From Bacteroidia bacterium (GTDB lineage Bacteria > Bacteroidota > Bacteroidia > Flavobacteriales > Flavobacteriaceae): a DNA stretch of 64,000 nucleotides. The notes beneath the pieces are model-generated. The model worked only from the letters and a program-made list of their open reading frames with translations. It searched no databases and was not told where the DNA came from. Made by a program: the position numbers and the translations under genes. This document shows, piece by piece, positions 37,162 through 44,797 of the stretch; positions within the stretch are counted from its first letter, which is position 1, and every line of letters starts with the position of its first letter. The stretch covers positions 1-64,000 of the forward strand of contig JAUIMB010000003.1 of NCBI GenBank assembly GCA_030432635.1, read 5' to 3'.

Positions 37162-37191
37162 TCCGTTTGTGGTGATTTTTTTACCATTTGT
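37162..37191 (+). promoter_or_regulatory. LytTR-type direct-repeat operator upstream of small RNA 1
   Basis: Two boxes, TCCGTTTGT (37162-37170) and ACCATTTGT (37183-37191), are spaced exactly 21 bp start to start. Against the LytTR consensus [TA][AC][CA]GTTN[AG][TG], the first matches 9 of 9 and the second 8 of 9. Each is followed by a T tract. A promoter-like TAGCCTTG lies at 37229-37236. Confidence 0.65.
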
Positions 37192-37242
37192 AGTTTTTTT
37201 CAAGAGCATTTTATTTTTTTTTAGAATTTAGCCTTGCTATTA

Positions 37243-37310
37243 ATCAATTAATTAAGCCTCGTTTCAACATCGATTAACCTCGAAAACGAAATGAGGTTTT
37301 TTTGTTTTTT
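37243..37310 (+). ncRNA. Putative small RNA 1 of a tandem pair
   Basis: The predicted start is ~7 bases after TAGCCTTG, within the 17-base segment TTGCTATTAATCAATTA (37234-37250) shared with unit 2. The transcript would be ~65 nt: an AU-rich 5' end, then a terminator stem GCCTCGTTTC (37256-37265) with GAAATGAGG (37288-37296), a 22-base loop and a long T run to 37310. The loop contains ATCG and TCGAAAA, also found in unit 2. There is no open reading frame. Confidence 0.65.
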
Positions 37311-37373
37311 GCCATTTGATGTTCTTAAACATTCTACCGCAAGGAATTGGCACATTAAAAGGAAAGGAAATTT

Positions 37374-37403
37374 ACCATTCATACAGTTTTTTTGACCACT
37401 CAT
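37374..37403 (+). promoter_or_regulatory. LytTR-type direct-repeat operator upstream of small RNA 2
   Basis: Boxes ACCATTCAT (37374-37382) and ACCACTCAT (37395-37403) are again exactly 21 bp apart and followed by T tracts. They match the LytTR consensus at 8 and 7 of 9 positions. The second box lies 51 bp before the conserved TTGCTATTAATC segment, the same distance as in unit 1. Confidence 0.65.
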
Positions 37404-37454
37404 AGTTTTTTTTATCAAACCAATCTAATTTTACCGATGTTTGTATTGCTATTA

Positions 37455-37519
37455 ATCAATTACAAACAGCCTTGTTTCTGAATCGCTTGTCGAAAATGAA
37501 GCAAGGTTTTTGTTTTTTT
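37455..37519 (+). ncRNA. Putative small RNA 2 of a tandem pair
   Basis: Its layout equals unit 1: TTGCTATTAATCAATTA at 37446-37462, then stem GCCTTGTTTC (37469-37478) with GAAGCAAGG (37498-37506), a 19-base loop with ATCG and TCGAAAA, and a T run to 37519. Relative to unit 1, one stem pair changes from C-G to T-A on both sides, and two more change through G-T wobbles, which supports RNA folding. It ends 4 bases before the stop of the convergent DUF1501 gene. Confidence 0.65.
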
Positions 37520-37523
37520 GCAA

Positions 37524-38714
37524 CTAGATAAACTTCAAATGCGAGAATGATTGATTCAAGATGCGACTATGATCAACAGATAACCATTTATCCAATAACG
37601 TTGCGTAAATCGACCTAAAATCGATCGTATACTTTAAATCTCCATTATCATCTAAATCTGATAAACTTGCCAACTCGTTATAAAAACCAAGTTGCTTTAA
37701 TTGGTTTCCAATAATAAAGACATTATTGGCCGCACCATGGTCTGTACCATGAGCTGCATTTTGTTTCACGCGTCGGCCAAATTCAGAAAAAGTAACAATT
37801 AAGGTATCATTAAACGTTCCTTGTTGTTTTAAATCGGAAACAAAGGCATCAATGCTTTCTGCATAAATATCCAATAACCGTTTTTGACTTTGTACCTGAC
37901 CTGCATGTGTGTCAAAACCACCAAGGGAAGCATAGAAAATTCTTGTGTCGATACCAGAACTGATAAGCTTTGCCGTAGTCTTCATTTGTTGAGCAAAAGC
38001 ATTTTTTGGATAGTCTTTAGAATTGCTTCCAGTTTTATGTTTTTCAAAAATATATTTAGCAGAAGATTCCGCAGCGATCATCGTTTTGTACAAATATCCC
38101 AAATTGTGTTCACTCAAATGTTCATCATCATAATGTTTGAGTACATTCTTAAAGTATGGATCTTGTGAGGTTCTGAACAATGCTTGAGGATTCTTGGCTG
38201 CTATGCCGTACATGTGTTGGCCTTTCATGGCAAGCGAGAGACTATCATCAATTTCAATTGCATTGAACGGCTCATCACCATAGTTATCCAAAAAACGACC
38301 TATCCAACCTGTCGTTAGATATTGATCGGAACGGCTTCCAGTATGCCAAATATCAGTAGCGCGAAAATGCGAACGATTAGGGTTTGGATAACCCACATTA
38401 TTTAGAATCGTCATATAACCCTCATCATAGAGTTTTTTCAACGGAAGCATACTTTCATGAAATCCAAGTTCATTTGTTGCTTTGATGACTTCAGCTTTTG
38501 GAATAGCTATATTTGGCCTGTTCCGATAATAATCATCGTTATTGAACGGGATGATCGTATTCAACCCGTCATTTCCACCAGAAAGTTGGATTAACACCAA
38601 GCGCCTATACCCTAATTGTTTTGGTGAGATGAGCTCTAAAGCCTTTATAAAACTAGGCACAAAAAACAGACTGCTTGCTAAGCTTGATTGCTTTAAAAAA
38701 TCTCTTCTGTCCAT
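37524..38714 (-). CDS. DUF1501 domain protein with Tat-type signal
   Basis: A 396-residue protein started at MDRRDFLKQSSLASSLFF, which carries a twin-arginine signal (RRDFLK). The DUF1501 hallmarks are LVLIQLSGGNDGLNTIIP, SHFRATDIWHTG, LGGFDTHAGQ, TFSEFGRR and GTDHGAANNVF, consistent with an alkaline-phosphatase-like fold with metal ligands. It starts 2 bases after the DUF1800 stop, forming the conserved DUF1800-DUF1501 pair seen in Bacteroidota and Planctomycetes. The pair's function is unknown. Confidence 0.88.
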   Translation of the reverse strand: MDRRDFLKQSSLASSLFFVPSFIKALELISPKQLGYRRLVLIQLSGGNDGLNTIIPFNNDDYYRNRPNIAIPKAEVIKATNELGFHESMLPLKKLYDEGYMTILNNVGYPNPNRSHFRATDIWHTGSRSDQYLTTGWIGRFLDNYGDEPFNAIEIDDSLSLAMKGQHMYGIAAKNPQALFRTSQDPYFKNVLKHYDDEHLSEHNLGYLYKTMIAAESSAKYIFEKHKTGSNSKDYPKNAFAQQMKTTAKLISSGIDTRIFYASLGGFDTHAGQVQSQKRLLDIYAESIDAFVSDLKQQGTFNDTLIVTFSEFGRRVKQNAAHGTDHGAANNVFIIGNQLKQLGFYNELASLSDLDDNGDLKYTIDFRSIYATLLDKWLSVDHSRILNQSFSHLKFI

Positions 38715-38716
38715 AA

Positions 38717-40084
38717 TTAACACATTTGATATTCCGGTAACGACATCAACTGAACACAAACATCGCGTTTGGAGGTTTTGCTCAACCCTTCAAAATAAGA
38801 TTTAGTGCCATTATTTAATTTTGTAGTAATAAGGATTGATTTTAAATCATTGGTCGAAACCTTATCAAATTGATCTTCAAAAGCTACCCAATCAACTTCT
38901 ACTTTTACAAAATCATTTGATCGTTGTTTATAATATTTTTTAAATGAATCTTCAAATTCACCTTTTTCGGTTAATGAAATCTTAGCGTTTGACAATAAAA
39001 CTGAAGGCAGTTTTAGACGCATCATTATGGTATTGCTGTCTATCCAACTTCGACCACCTTCCCATCCTGCCACATTTGGAGGATACAATAGGACTTGTCC
39101 TAAAAGTTTCTGGATTTTTATGATATCCTTTGCGTTTTTAAATTCCATGGGAACCATTTTTAAGATTCCCACTAAAAATTCAATAGGTGACTTTATCTTG
39201 ACTCCTATGTTTTTACCATCATAAAACCAATCTGCCATCAGTAAAAAACGCATAAGGGTCTCTATATTATAATCTTTATAAAATACATCAGTAAGTTCAT
39301 TAACTCTCGCTTCATCAAGATTTTCATTAACAAAATACCTATAGATTTTCTCACAGATAAAGCGAGCGCATTGTCTTTGTTTTAAAATAATATCGATGAT
39401 ATCATCACCGTCATAACGCCCTGTATGTCCAAAAAAAGTTTTAAACCCATTGTCATGCTGTTGTTGCCAAAGCTTGAACTCACCTTCATAATTATGGCTA
39501 TATCCTGTAAATGCTCGAGCACTTTCCTTGATATCTTCTTCAGTATAATGTCCTTCGCCAAGCATAAATAACTCCATAAGTTCGCGGGCAAAATTCTCGT
39601 TAGGTTTGGATTTTCGATTTTGCTTATTATTTAAGTACTTTAGCATGGCTGCTTCTTTTGAAATCGCCTTCACAAAATCACCAAAATCTCCTAACGCATG
39701 AGACCGTAAGGTATTATTGTACTGCTGAACGTGAAGGATGTGATTGTCACGACATACAAAATGGTTTGCCCAAAACAAAGTCATTTTCTCCCTTAACAAA
39801 GCATTAGAAGTCACTAGTCGATTAACCCAAAGCGTATTAAACGCCTTTAGTTTTTTTGTACTGACATCCCTGAACAATTTACGGTTACTTTTAGTCTTCA
39901 AATCGTATTGGGTAAGATGGTCAATTTCTGAAGTGTCAGTTTCTAAAACAGTCAAATTTGTAGCATTCTGAAAGAGCATGTCCACGACTTGATGTCGATC
40001 GAATTGAGATAGCACCTCTAGTTGTGTTGGCGTTGCTCCAAAACCTGTTCTCCAATATAAATGCTGAATGTGCTGCTTCTTCAT
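38717..40084 (-). CDS. DUF1800 domain protein
   Basis: A 455-residue protein started at MKKQHIQHLYWRTGFG; a TTG five codons upstream is less likely. The DUF1800 signatures are seen: WRTGFGAT, MTLFWANHFVC, KPNENFARELMELFMLGEGHYTEEDIKESARAFTGY and a C-terminal YPPNVAGWEGGRSWIDS. It is predicted helical and has no evident signal peptide. It works, as far as known, with the adjoining DUF1501 protein, 2 bases downstream. Confidence 0.88.
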   Translation of the reverse strand: MKKQHIQHLYWRTGFGATPTQLEVLSQFDRHQVVDMLFQNATNLTVLETDTSEIDHLTQYDLKTKSNRKLFRDVSTKKLKAFNTLWVNRLVTSNALLREKMTLFWANHFVCRDNHILHVQQYNNTLRSHALGDFGDFVKAISKEAAMLKYLNNKQNRKSKPNENFARELMELFMLGEGHYTEEDIKESARAFTGYSHNYEGEFKLWQQQHDNGFKTFFGHTGRYDGDDIIDIILKQRQCARFICEKIYRYFVNENLDEARVNELTDVFYKDYNIETLMRFLLMADWFYDGKNIGVKIKSPIEFLVGILKMVPMEFKNAKDIIKIQKLLGQVLLYPPNVAGWEGGRSWIDSNTIMMRLKLPSVLLSNAKISLTEKGEFEDSFKKYYKQRSNDFVKVEVDWVAFEDQFDKVSTNDLKSILITTKLNNGTKSYFEGLSKTSKRDVCVQLMSLPEYQMC

Positions 40085-40164
40085 AACTATTTGACCCAAA
40101 TGGGTTCGTTTAGTTTAATCCTCTCAAAAATGATTCCAAGATAATTCCCTAAAGAAGATACTAA

Positions 40165-40194
40165 AAAAACCGCTTCATTTTAGAAACGGTTTGT
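40165..40194 (-). terminator. Terminator downstream of the 66-residue gene
   Basis: The stem AAACCGcTT / AAaCGGTTT has one mismatch and an 8-base loop, followed on the minus strand by T-rich sequence. It separates the small gene at 40247 from the DUF1800 gene. Confidence 0.6.
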
Positions 40195-40246
40195 TAACAA
40201 TTAAGTGTGGGCTATAAAACTCGTAGTACTTCGAACATCCAGTTGG

Positions 40247-40447
40247 TCAAATCAACTGTTTTAATGTCTTTAATTCTTTATCTACCTTAAATTTGGCTTG
40301 CTTTGATTGTTCAAGACTGCTCTCTAACCGTTTGATTCGATCATTGCATGTATCGTGATTGTTACCAGTGAAACGCTTGCCAATAAAAAAGCCTAGGAGA
40401 CCACATAAGAGGCTAGCACTTACAGAAATGAATATACAGGAAATCAT
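40247..40447 (-). CDS. Small one-helix membrane protein with coiled-coil tail
   Basis: A 66-residue protein. Residues ~2-24 form a membrane helix with small residues (SASLLCGLLGFFIGKRF), and ~35-64 form a likely coiled coil (RIKRLESSLEQSKQAKFKVDKELKTL). The arrangement resembles the N-terminal anchor of flavobacterial OmpA-type proteins, but no OmpA domain follows; the frame ends at LKQLI. It could be a free-standing anchor or a truncated relic. It has its own terminator. Confidence 0.5.
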   Translation of the reverse strand: MISCIFISVSASLLCGLLGFFIGKRFTGNNHDTCNDRIKRLESSLEQSKQAKFKVDKELKTLKQLI

Positions 40448-40600
40448 TGCTTAATTTTGTTTCGATTTCGGTTTAGATCCATGGTTTGAGACTAGGTTCA
40501 AAGAATAATTAACATTTAATTATCAATAGTTTAGACACGATTTTTTTCGATATGTCACATTTGATGCTAAACCAAACGACCTTTTGACCCTAAAAGTGAA

Positions 40601-40624
40601 AAGCCACATCAAATGATGTGGCTT
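40601..40624 (-). terminator. Terminator downstream of the RDD gene
   Basis: A perfect 11-bp stem (AAGCCACATCA / TGATGTGGCTT) with a 2-base loop. On the minus strand it follows the RDD stop by 30 bases and leads into a T-rich run. Confidence 0.75.
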
Positions 40625-40654
40625 CTTAATTGCTTATTAACTAATGTATGGAGT

Positions 40655-41026
40655 TCATTCTAAATATACTGATTCATTTTTGTCCTCCAATAAATCATGA
40701 ATAATTTTGCCTTTTATTAGATACACTAAAATCGTTATTGGAAAGACGACTATACTCATTGTTTTTAAAAAACTGTGACTAATTCTATTTTTTAATTCTC
40801 TTTTTGTAGGTGTTATTTTAGTCAATATCATACCTAATGTTTGACCATCATTTCTGAGATCAAAAACTATAAAATAAAGAAGTAAACAGAACACCTCAAA
40901 ACTATGAATTCTCGTTGACAACGAAGTGTTTACAACAAAATTGAACAGAAAGCTGGAGATAAAGCTTACAAATAATGAGTCAATTAAAAGAGCAAGCAAT
41001 CTCAAAAAATCGTTTCGTTTAGTCAT
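40655..41026 (-). CDS. RDD family membrane protein
   Basis: A 123-residue protein with three membrane segments (~8-32, 42-55, 86-105). RDD-type residues are seen: an Arg and Asp in LLRLLALLIDSLF-like helix 1 (RLLALLID), Asp in YFIVFDLRNDGQTLGMIL, and the GQTLGM loop. The function of RDD proteins is not settled; some act in ion exchange. It starts 3 bases after the stop of the Cys-rich lipoprotein gene, so the two form a small operon. Confidence 0.75.
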   Translation of the reverse strand: MTKRNDFLRLLALLIDSLFVSFISSFLFNFVVNTSLSTRIHSFEVFCLLLYFIVFDLRNDGQTLGMILTKITPTKRELKNRISHSFLKTMSIVVFPITILVYLIKGKIIHDLLEDKNESVYLE

Positions 41027-41029
41027 TTT

Positions 41030-41512
41030 TTATATTTTTAATAATTCAAGAGTAATATAACCATTTTTATCGACTTCATAGTCTTTACAATTCACTATGA
41101 ACTCTGCACCATCTATCACTAGCGAACTTGAATATGATATATTTAAGGTTTCTTGATCATAACCAAGTATAAACTCGTCGACATGGATCCTACTTGTAAA
41201 ATGATTATCAAGCTTTGCTTCTGTTATGTCATTATAAGTTGATTCACTGACAAATCCACAAAAGCAACCAGACAGTGGAGCACCGCCACACAACGTTTCG
41301 CCGACGCAACAATAATACATGGTTGTACTTATTCCAAGTAAAGTCGATCCAACTGTGAAAGAGTGGCAAGTAAATGTTCTACGCTCACTGTTTAAAAAAC
41401 TAGGCACCTCTCTTTGTTCTACGTTTTGTTCCTCTGGTTGAGAGCAATTGTTAAAATTGAAAGACATAATCAGCACAGCCAACAAGCTGATAGTTTTTTT
41501 TAAATTTTTCAT
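41030..41512 (-). CDS. Cys-rich exported protein of unknown function, probably a lipoprotein
   Basis: A 160-residue protein with a hydrophobic leader (ISLLAVLIMSFNF) and a possible but non-canonical lipobox FNNC (Cys23). The mature part is unusual: seven more cysteines, six of them clustered at residues 49-85 (FTCHSF, YYCCVGETLCGG, GCFCGF), then a beta-rich C-terminal region. The family is not recognised. It shares an operon with an RDD membrane protein and is divergent from an XRE regulator, which suggests a regulated envelope function. Bacteriocin or toxin roles are speculative. Confidence 0.6.
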   Translation of the reverse strand: MKNLKKTISLLAVLIMSFNFNNCSQPEEQNVEQREVPSFLNSERRTFTCHSFTVGSTLLGISTTMYYCCVGETLCGGAPLSGCFCGFVSESTYNDITEAKLDNHFTSRIHVDEFILGYDQETLNISYSSSLVIDGAEFIVNCKDYEVDKNGYITLELLKI

Positions 41513-41563
41513 ATTAATAAATTTTTAAATTATATTCTCAAGTAAATAATTTTTTTTAAATTT

Positions 41564-41593
41564 AGAAAATTTTCTATAGTATAAATTATACTT
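41564..41593. promoter_or_regulatory. Palindromic operator candidates in the XRE/lipoprotein divergent region
   Basis: Two adjacent palindromes: a perfect 14-mer TAGAAAATTTTCTA (41564-41577) and AGTATAaatTATACT (41579-41593). They are followed by a weak -7 motif TTAATTTG (41593-41600) upstream of the XRE gene. AT-rich sequence makes chance palindromes likely, but two in a row beside a repressor gene are suggestive. Confidence 0.4.
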
Positions 41594-41639
41594 AATTTGA
41601 TTCATTTAGATTAGACATCTCCCTAAAAAAAGTAGTGTA

Positions 41640-41972
41640 ATGTTAATAGGAGAAAAAATTCGAAAAGTACGAGATTTGAAAGGATACTCTCAAGAGTATA
41701 TTGCCAAGGAATTAGGTATTAGTCAAAAAACCTTTAGCAAAATTGAGTCCAATCAATCGAGGTTGGATTTTACCACACTGGACAACATAGCAACTATACT
41801 TGGCGTTGAACTGATGCAACTCTTACTTTTCAATGATAAGGAATTCTTTGAGCAGAAGCATCTCTGTATAGAAAGAAATCAATCGTGTCTCAAATATTTC
41901 AAACAACTTGAAGCGGAAAACAAATTTCTAAAACACCAAATAAATAAGTTAATTGAAAACCAAAAAAAATAA
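41640..41972 (+). CDS. XRE-type HTH regulator with coiled-coil tail
   Basis: A 110-residue protein. The N-terminal 60 residues form a helix-turn-helix domain (IRKVRDLKGYSQEYIAKELGISQKTFSKIE), with a likely helical/coiled-coil tail (~75-108; YFKQLEAENKFLKHQINKLIEN). It probably binds the palindromes just upstream and regulates itself or the divergent Cys-rich lipoprotein-RDD pair. It is a single gene overlapping its terminator. Confidence 0.8.
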   Translation: MLIGEKIRKVRDLKGYSQEYIAKELGISQKTFSKIESNQSRLDFTTLDNIATILGVELMQLLLFNDKEFFEQKHLCIERNQSCLKYFKQLEAENKFLKHQINKLIENQKK

Positions 41973-42003
41973 AAAACCACTTCTTTTCATGAAGTGGTTT
42001 TTT
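41971..42003. terminator. Bidirectional terminator between XRE and aldehyde dehydrogenase genes
   Basis: A perfect 13-bp stem (AAAAAACCACTTC / GAAGTGGTTTTTT) with a 7-base loop. It overlaps the XRE stop codon and lies between convergent genes. Confidence 0.85.
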
Positions 42004-42022
42004 ATTTTGTCTTTAAATCGGA

Positions 42023-43576
42023 TTACAAATCAAATTTTATCCCTTGAGCCAATGGCAATTCATCAGAATAGTTAATGGTATTGGTTTGTCTTCTCATGTA
42101 GACTTTCCATGCATCAGATCCAGACTCTCGTCCACCACCAGTTTCCTTTTCACCTCCAAAAGCACCTCCAATTTCAGCTCCAGATGTTCCAATATTTACA
42201 TTTGCAATACCACAATCTGAACCAGCATAAGACAAGAATTTTTCAGCTTCCTTCATTTCATTGGTCATGATAGAAGACGATAGCCCTTGAGCAACACCAT
42301 TTTGAAGTGCGATTGCACTTTCAACATCACCAGTATATTTCATAAGGTATAGAATTGGTGCAAAGGTCTCGTGTTGTACAATTTCATAGTGATTTTCAGC
42401 TTCGATGATGGCTGGTTTTACATAACATCCAGATTCATAACCTTCACCTTCTAAAACTCCTCCTTCAACCAATACATTTCCACCTTCAGACTTAGCCTTT
42501 TCGATCGCGGCCAAATACGTATCAACCGAATCTTTATCAATTAAAGGACCAATATGATTCTTTTCATCCAACGGATTCCCAATCACTAATTGTCCATAAG
42601 CACCTACAATAGCATCGCGTACCTTATCGTAAACCGATTCATGAATAATCAATCGTCTAGTTGATGTACAACGTTGTCCACAAGTTCCAACAGCACCAAA
42701 CACAGCACCAGGAACCACAACTTTTAAATCTGCTGAAGGCGTAATAATGATCGCATTATTACCACCTAGTTCAAGCAATGATTTTCCGAAACGCTCGGCA
42801 ACGGTTTTACCAACGATGCGTCCCATACGTGTTGAGCCTGTTGCAGAAACCAAAGGAATTCTGGCATCTGTTGTTAACATTTCACCGACTTTATAGTCTC
42901 CTGTGATAATACAAGAAATACCTTCTGGCATATTGTTTTCTCTCAATATTTCGGCGATAATATTTTGGCAAGCCACTGCACATAATGGCGCTTTTTCCGA
43001 AGCCTTCCAAACACAAACATCACCACAAATCCAAGCCAATGCAGTATTCCAAGACCATACCGCAACTGGAAAATTAAATGCAGAAATAATTCCAACAACA
43101 CCAATAGGATGCCATTGCTCTCTCATGACGTGACCAGGACGTTCAGACGGAATGGTTTGTCCGTTTAATTGTCGAGATAATCCAACTGCAAAATCACAGA
43201 TATCAATCATTTCCTGAACTTCACCATAGCCTTCTTGCAAGGATTTTCCCATTTCGTAAGAGACCAGTTTTCCTAGAGGTTCTTTAAGTTCCCTTAATTT
43301 ATTACCAAACTGGCGAACAATCTCTCCTCGTTGCGGTGCAGGCACATCTCTCCAGTCTAAAAATGCTTTAGTAGCAGCATTCATAACCTTTTCATAATCG
43401 TCTCGCGTCGTAGACCTTACCTTTCCTATTAATTGTCCGTCAACAGGAGAGTAGGATTCAATGATTTCTCCATTGGCAAAATTATTAGAACCTGTTGAAG
43501 TGCCATCATTGACCGCTTTAACACCCAATTGTTGTAAGGCTTCTTTTATTCCGAAATCGGTAGCAATCGCTTCCAT
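42023..43576 (-). CDS. Aldehyde dehydrogenase, ALDH7/antiquitin type (probable aminoadipate-semialdehyde dehydrogenase)
   Basis: A 517-residue NAD(P)-dependent aldehyde dehydrogenase. Catalytic residues are intact: Glu269 in SLLELGGNN and Cys303 in GTCGQRCTSTRR. The motif GTCGQRCTSTRR and the overall sequence are typical of ALDH7, the class that oxidises alpha-aminoadipate semialdehyde (piperideine-6-carboxylate) in lysine breakdown. That substrate is inferred from the family. It is a single gene, divergent from the asparaginase gene. Confidence 0.85.
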   Translation of the reverse strand: MEAIATDFGIKEALQQLGVKAVNDGTSTGSNNFANGEIIESYSPVDGQLIGKVRSTTRDDYEKVMNAATKAFLDWRDVPAPQRGEIVRQFGNKLRELKEPLGKLVSYEMGKSLQEGYGEVQEMIDICDFAVGLSRQLNGQTIPSERPGHVMREQWHPIGVVGIISAFNFPVAVWSWNTALAWICGDVCVWKASEKAPLCAVACQNIIAEILRENNMPEGISCIITGDYKVGEMLTTDARIPLVSATGSTRMGRIVGKTVAERFGKSLLELGGNNAIIITPSADLKVVVPGAVFGAVGTCGQRCTSTRRLIIHESVYDKVRDAIVGAYGQLVIGNPLDEKNHIGPLIDKDSVDTYLAAIEKAKSEGGNVLVEGGVLEGEGYESGCYVKPAIIEAENHYEIVQHETFAPILYLMKYTGDVESAIALQNGVAQGLSSSIMTNEMKEAEKFLSYAGSDCGIANVNIGTSGAEIGGAFGGEKETGGGRESGSDAWKVYMRRQTNTINYSDELPLAQGIKFDL

Positions 43577-43641
43577 ATACTTGTGTTTTTTATTAATTAT
43601 TGAATTTGGACGCGAAGTTACTAATAAAATGTCAGTTTCAC

Positions 43642-43672
43642 TTGATGGAGCAACGTTAATAATGTAACTTTA
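43642..43672 (+). promoter_or_regulatory. Promoter candidate for the asparaginase gene
   Basis: TTG at 43642-43644 and TAACTTTA (43665-43672; 7 of 8 to TAnnTTTG) are 20 bases apart, within the known spacing for flavobacterial -33/-7 elements. It lies 26 bases before the ATG at 43699. Confidence 0.4.
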
Positions 43673-43698
43673 AAGCGCTTGCAAAACCATCTATAACT

Positions 43699-44775
43699 AT
43701 GAAGCATTTCGTTTTATTTATAACCCTTATTTTTATGTTTTTTGGTTGTGTTGACCAAACCAAAACCTCTGAACAAAAGAACAATACCGAACTTTCTTCG
43801 GAAATAAAAAAAGCGGAGTTTGCCATCATCATTCATGGAGGCGCAGGAACCATCCTAAAACAAAACATGACACCTGAAAAAGAGGCTGTGTACGAGGCAA
43901 CATTGGAAGCTGCCATACAAGTAGGCTATACGATCTTGAAAAATGGCGGAACCAGTCTTGATGCTGTTCAAAAAACCATTAACGTCATGGAAGACTCACC
44001 GCTATTCAATGCTGGAAAAGGGGCAGTTTTTACCAATGCCGAAACCAATGAGCTTGACGCATCTATCATGGACGGAAAGACCTTAAATGCAGGTGCTTCT
44101 GCAGGAACGACAACCGTTAAAAATCCGATTGACTTGGCTAGAGCGATAATGGATAATTCACCGCATGTGATGATGGCTGGAGTTGGTGCAGAAACCTTTG
44201 CCAAAGAACAAGGATTGACCCTTGTAGACCCTTCGTATTTCTATACTGAAAATCGTTTAAACAGTTTACAACGGGTTAAAGCAAAGGAAGCTGAAAAGAA
44301 GGGTAAAGTAGATACTGAATCTGCTTTGTTAGAGTTCTATGATTTTGACATCCAAAACGCCAAATTCGGAACCGTTGGTTGTGCTGCACTTGACAAAAAT
44401 GGAAATCTTGCTGCTGGAACCTCAACAGGAGGTATGACCAATAAGCGTTACGGACGCGTTGGTGATGCGCCAATTATTGGCTCTGGTACTTATGCAAATA
44501 ATGCCACCTGTGCCATTTCTAGTACAGGTTGGGGCGAATATTTTATTCGAGCACAAGTGGCTCATGACATTTCTGCCTTGATGGATTACAAAGGACTTGA
44601 TCTCAAGGAGGCTTCAAAAGTCGTTCTAGACAAGGTTGCTAAACTTGGAGGTGATGGAGGTATTGTTGCTGTAGATAAACACGGGAAAATGGTAGCTGAG
44701 TTTAATACTTCAGGCATGTATCGCGCAAGCATGAATGATAAAGGAGAGCTAACCATTGGCATTTATAACGATTAA
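43699..44775 (+). CDS. Isoaspartyl peptidase/L-asparaginase (Ntn-hydrolase), lipoprotein
   Basis: A 358-residue Ntn-type enzyme. It has a type II signal peptide with lipobox FFGC (Cys17). The chain then shows GGAG near the start, a predicted autocleavage site before Thr225 in FGTVGCAAL, and the substrate loop GGMTNKRYGRVGDAPIIGSGTYA. These enzymes cleave isoaspartyl dipeptides and asparagine after self-processing. The lipid anchor places it in the periplasm or on the outer membrane. DUF6090 follows 22 bases later. Confidence 0.88.
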   Translation: MKHFVLFITLIFMFFGCVDQTKTSEQKNNTELSSEIKKAEFAIIIHGGAGTILKQNMTPEKEAVYEATLEAAIQVGYTILKNGGTSLDAVQKTINVMEDSPLFNAGKGAVFTNAETNELDASIMDGKTLNAGASAGTTTVKNPIDLARAIMDNSPHVMMAGVGAETFAKEQGLTLVDPSYFYTENRLNSLQRVKAKEAEKKGKVDTESALLEFYDFDIQNAKFGTVGCAALDKNGNLAAGTSTGGMTNKRYGRVGDAPIIGSGTYANNATCAISSTGWGEYFIRAQVAHDISALMDYKGLDLKEASKVVLDKVAKLGGDGGIVAVDKHGKMVAEFNTSGMYRASMNDKGELTIGIYND

Positions 44776-44797
44776 CTATTGCGTATTTATATCCTAT

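Noticed and set aside
37133-37523. CRISPR-like tandem repeat
   Set aside because: Two units only, each about 200 bases, containing promoter-like and terminator parts rather than short regular repeats with spacers; no cas genes nearby.
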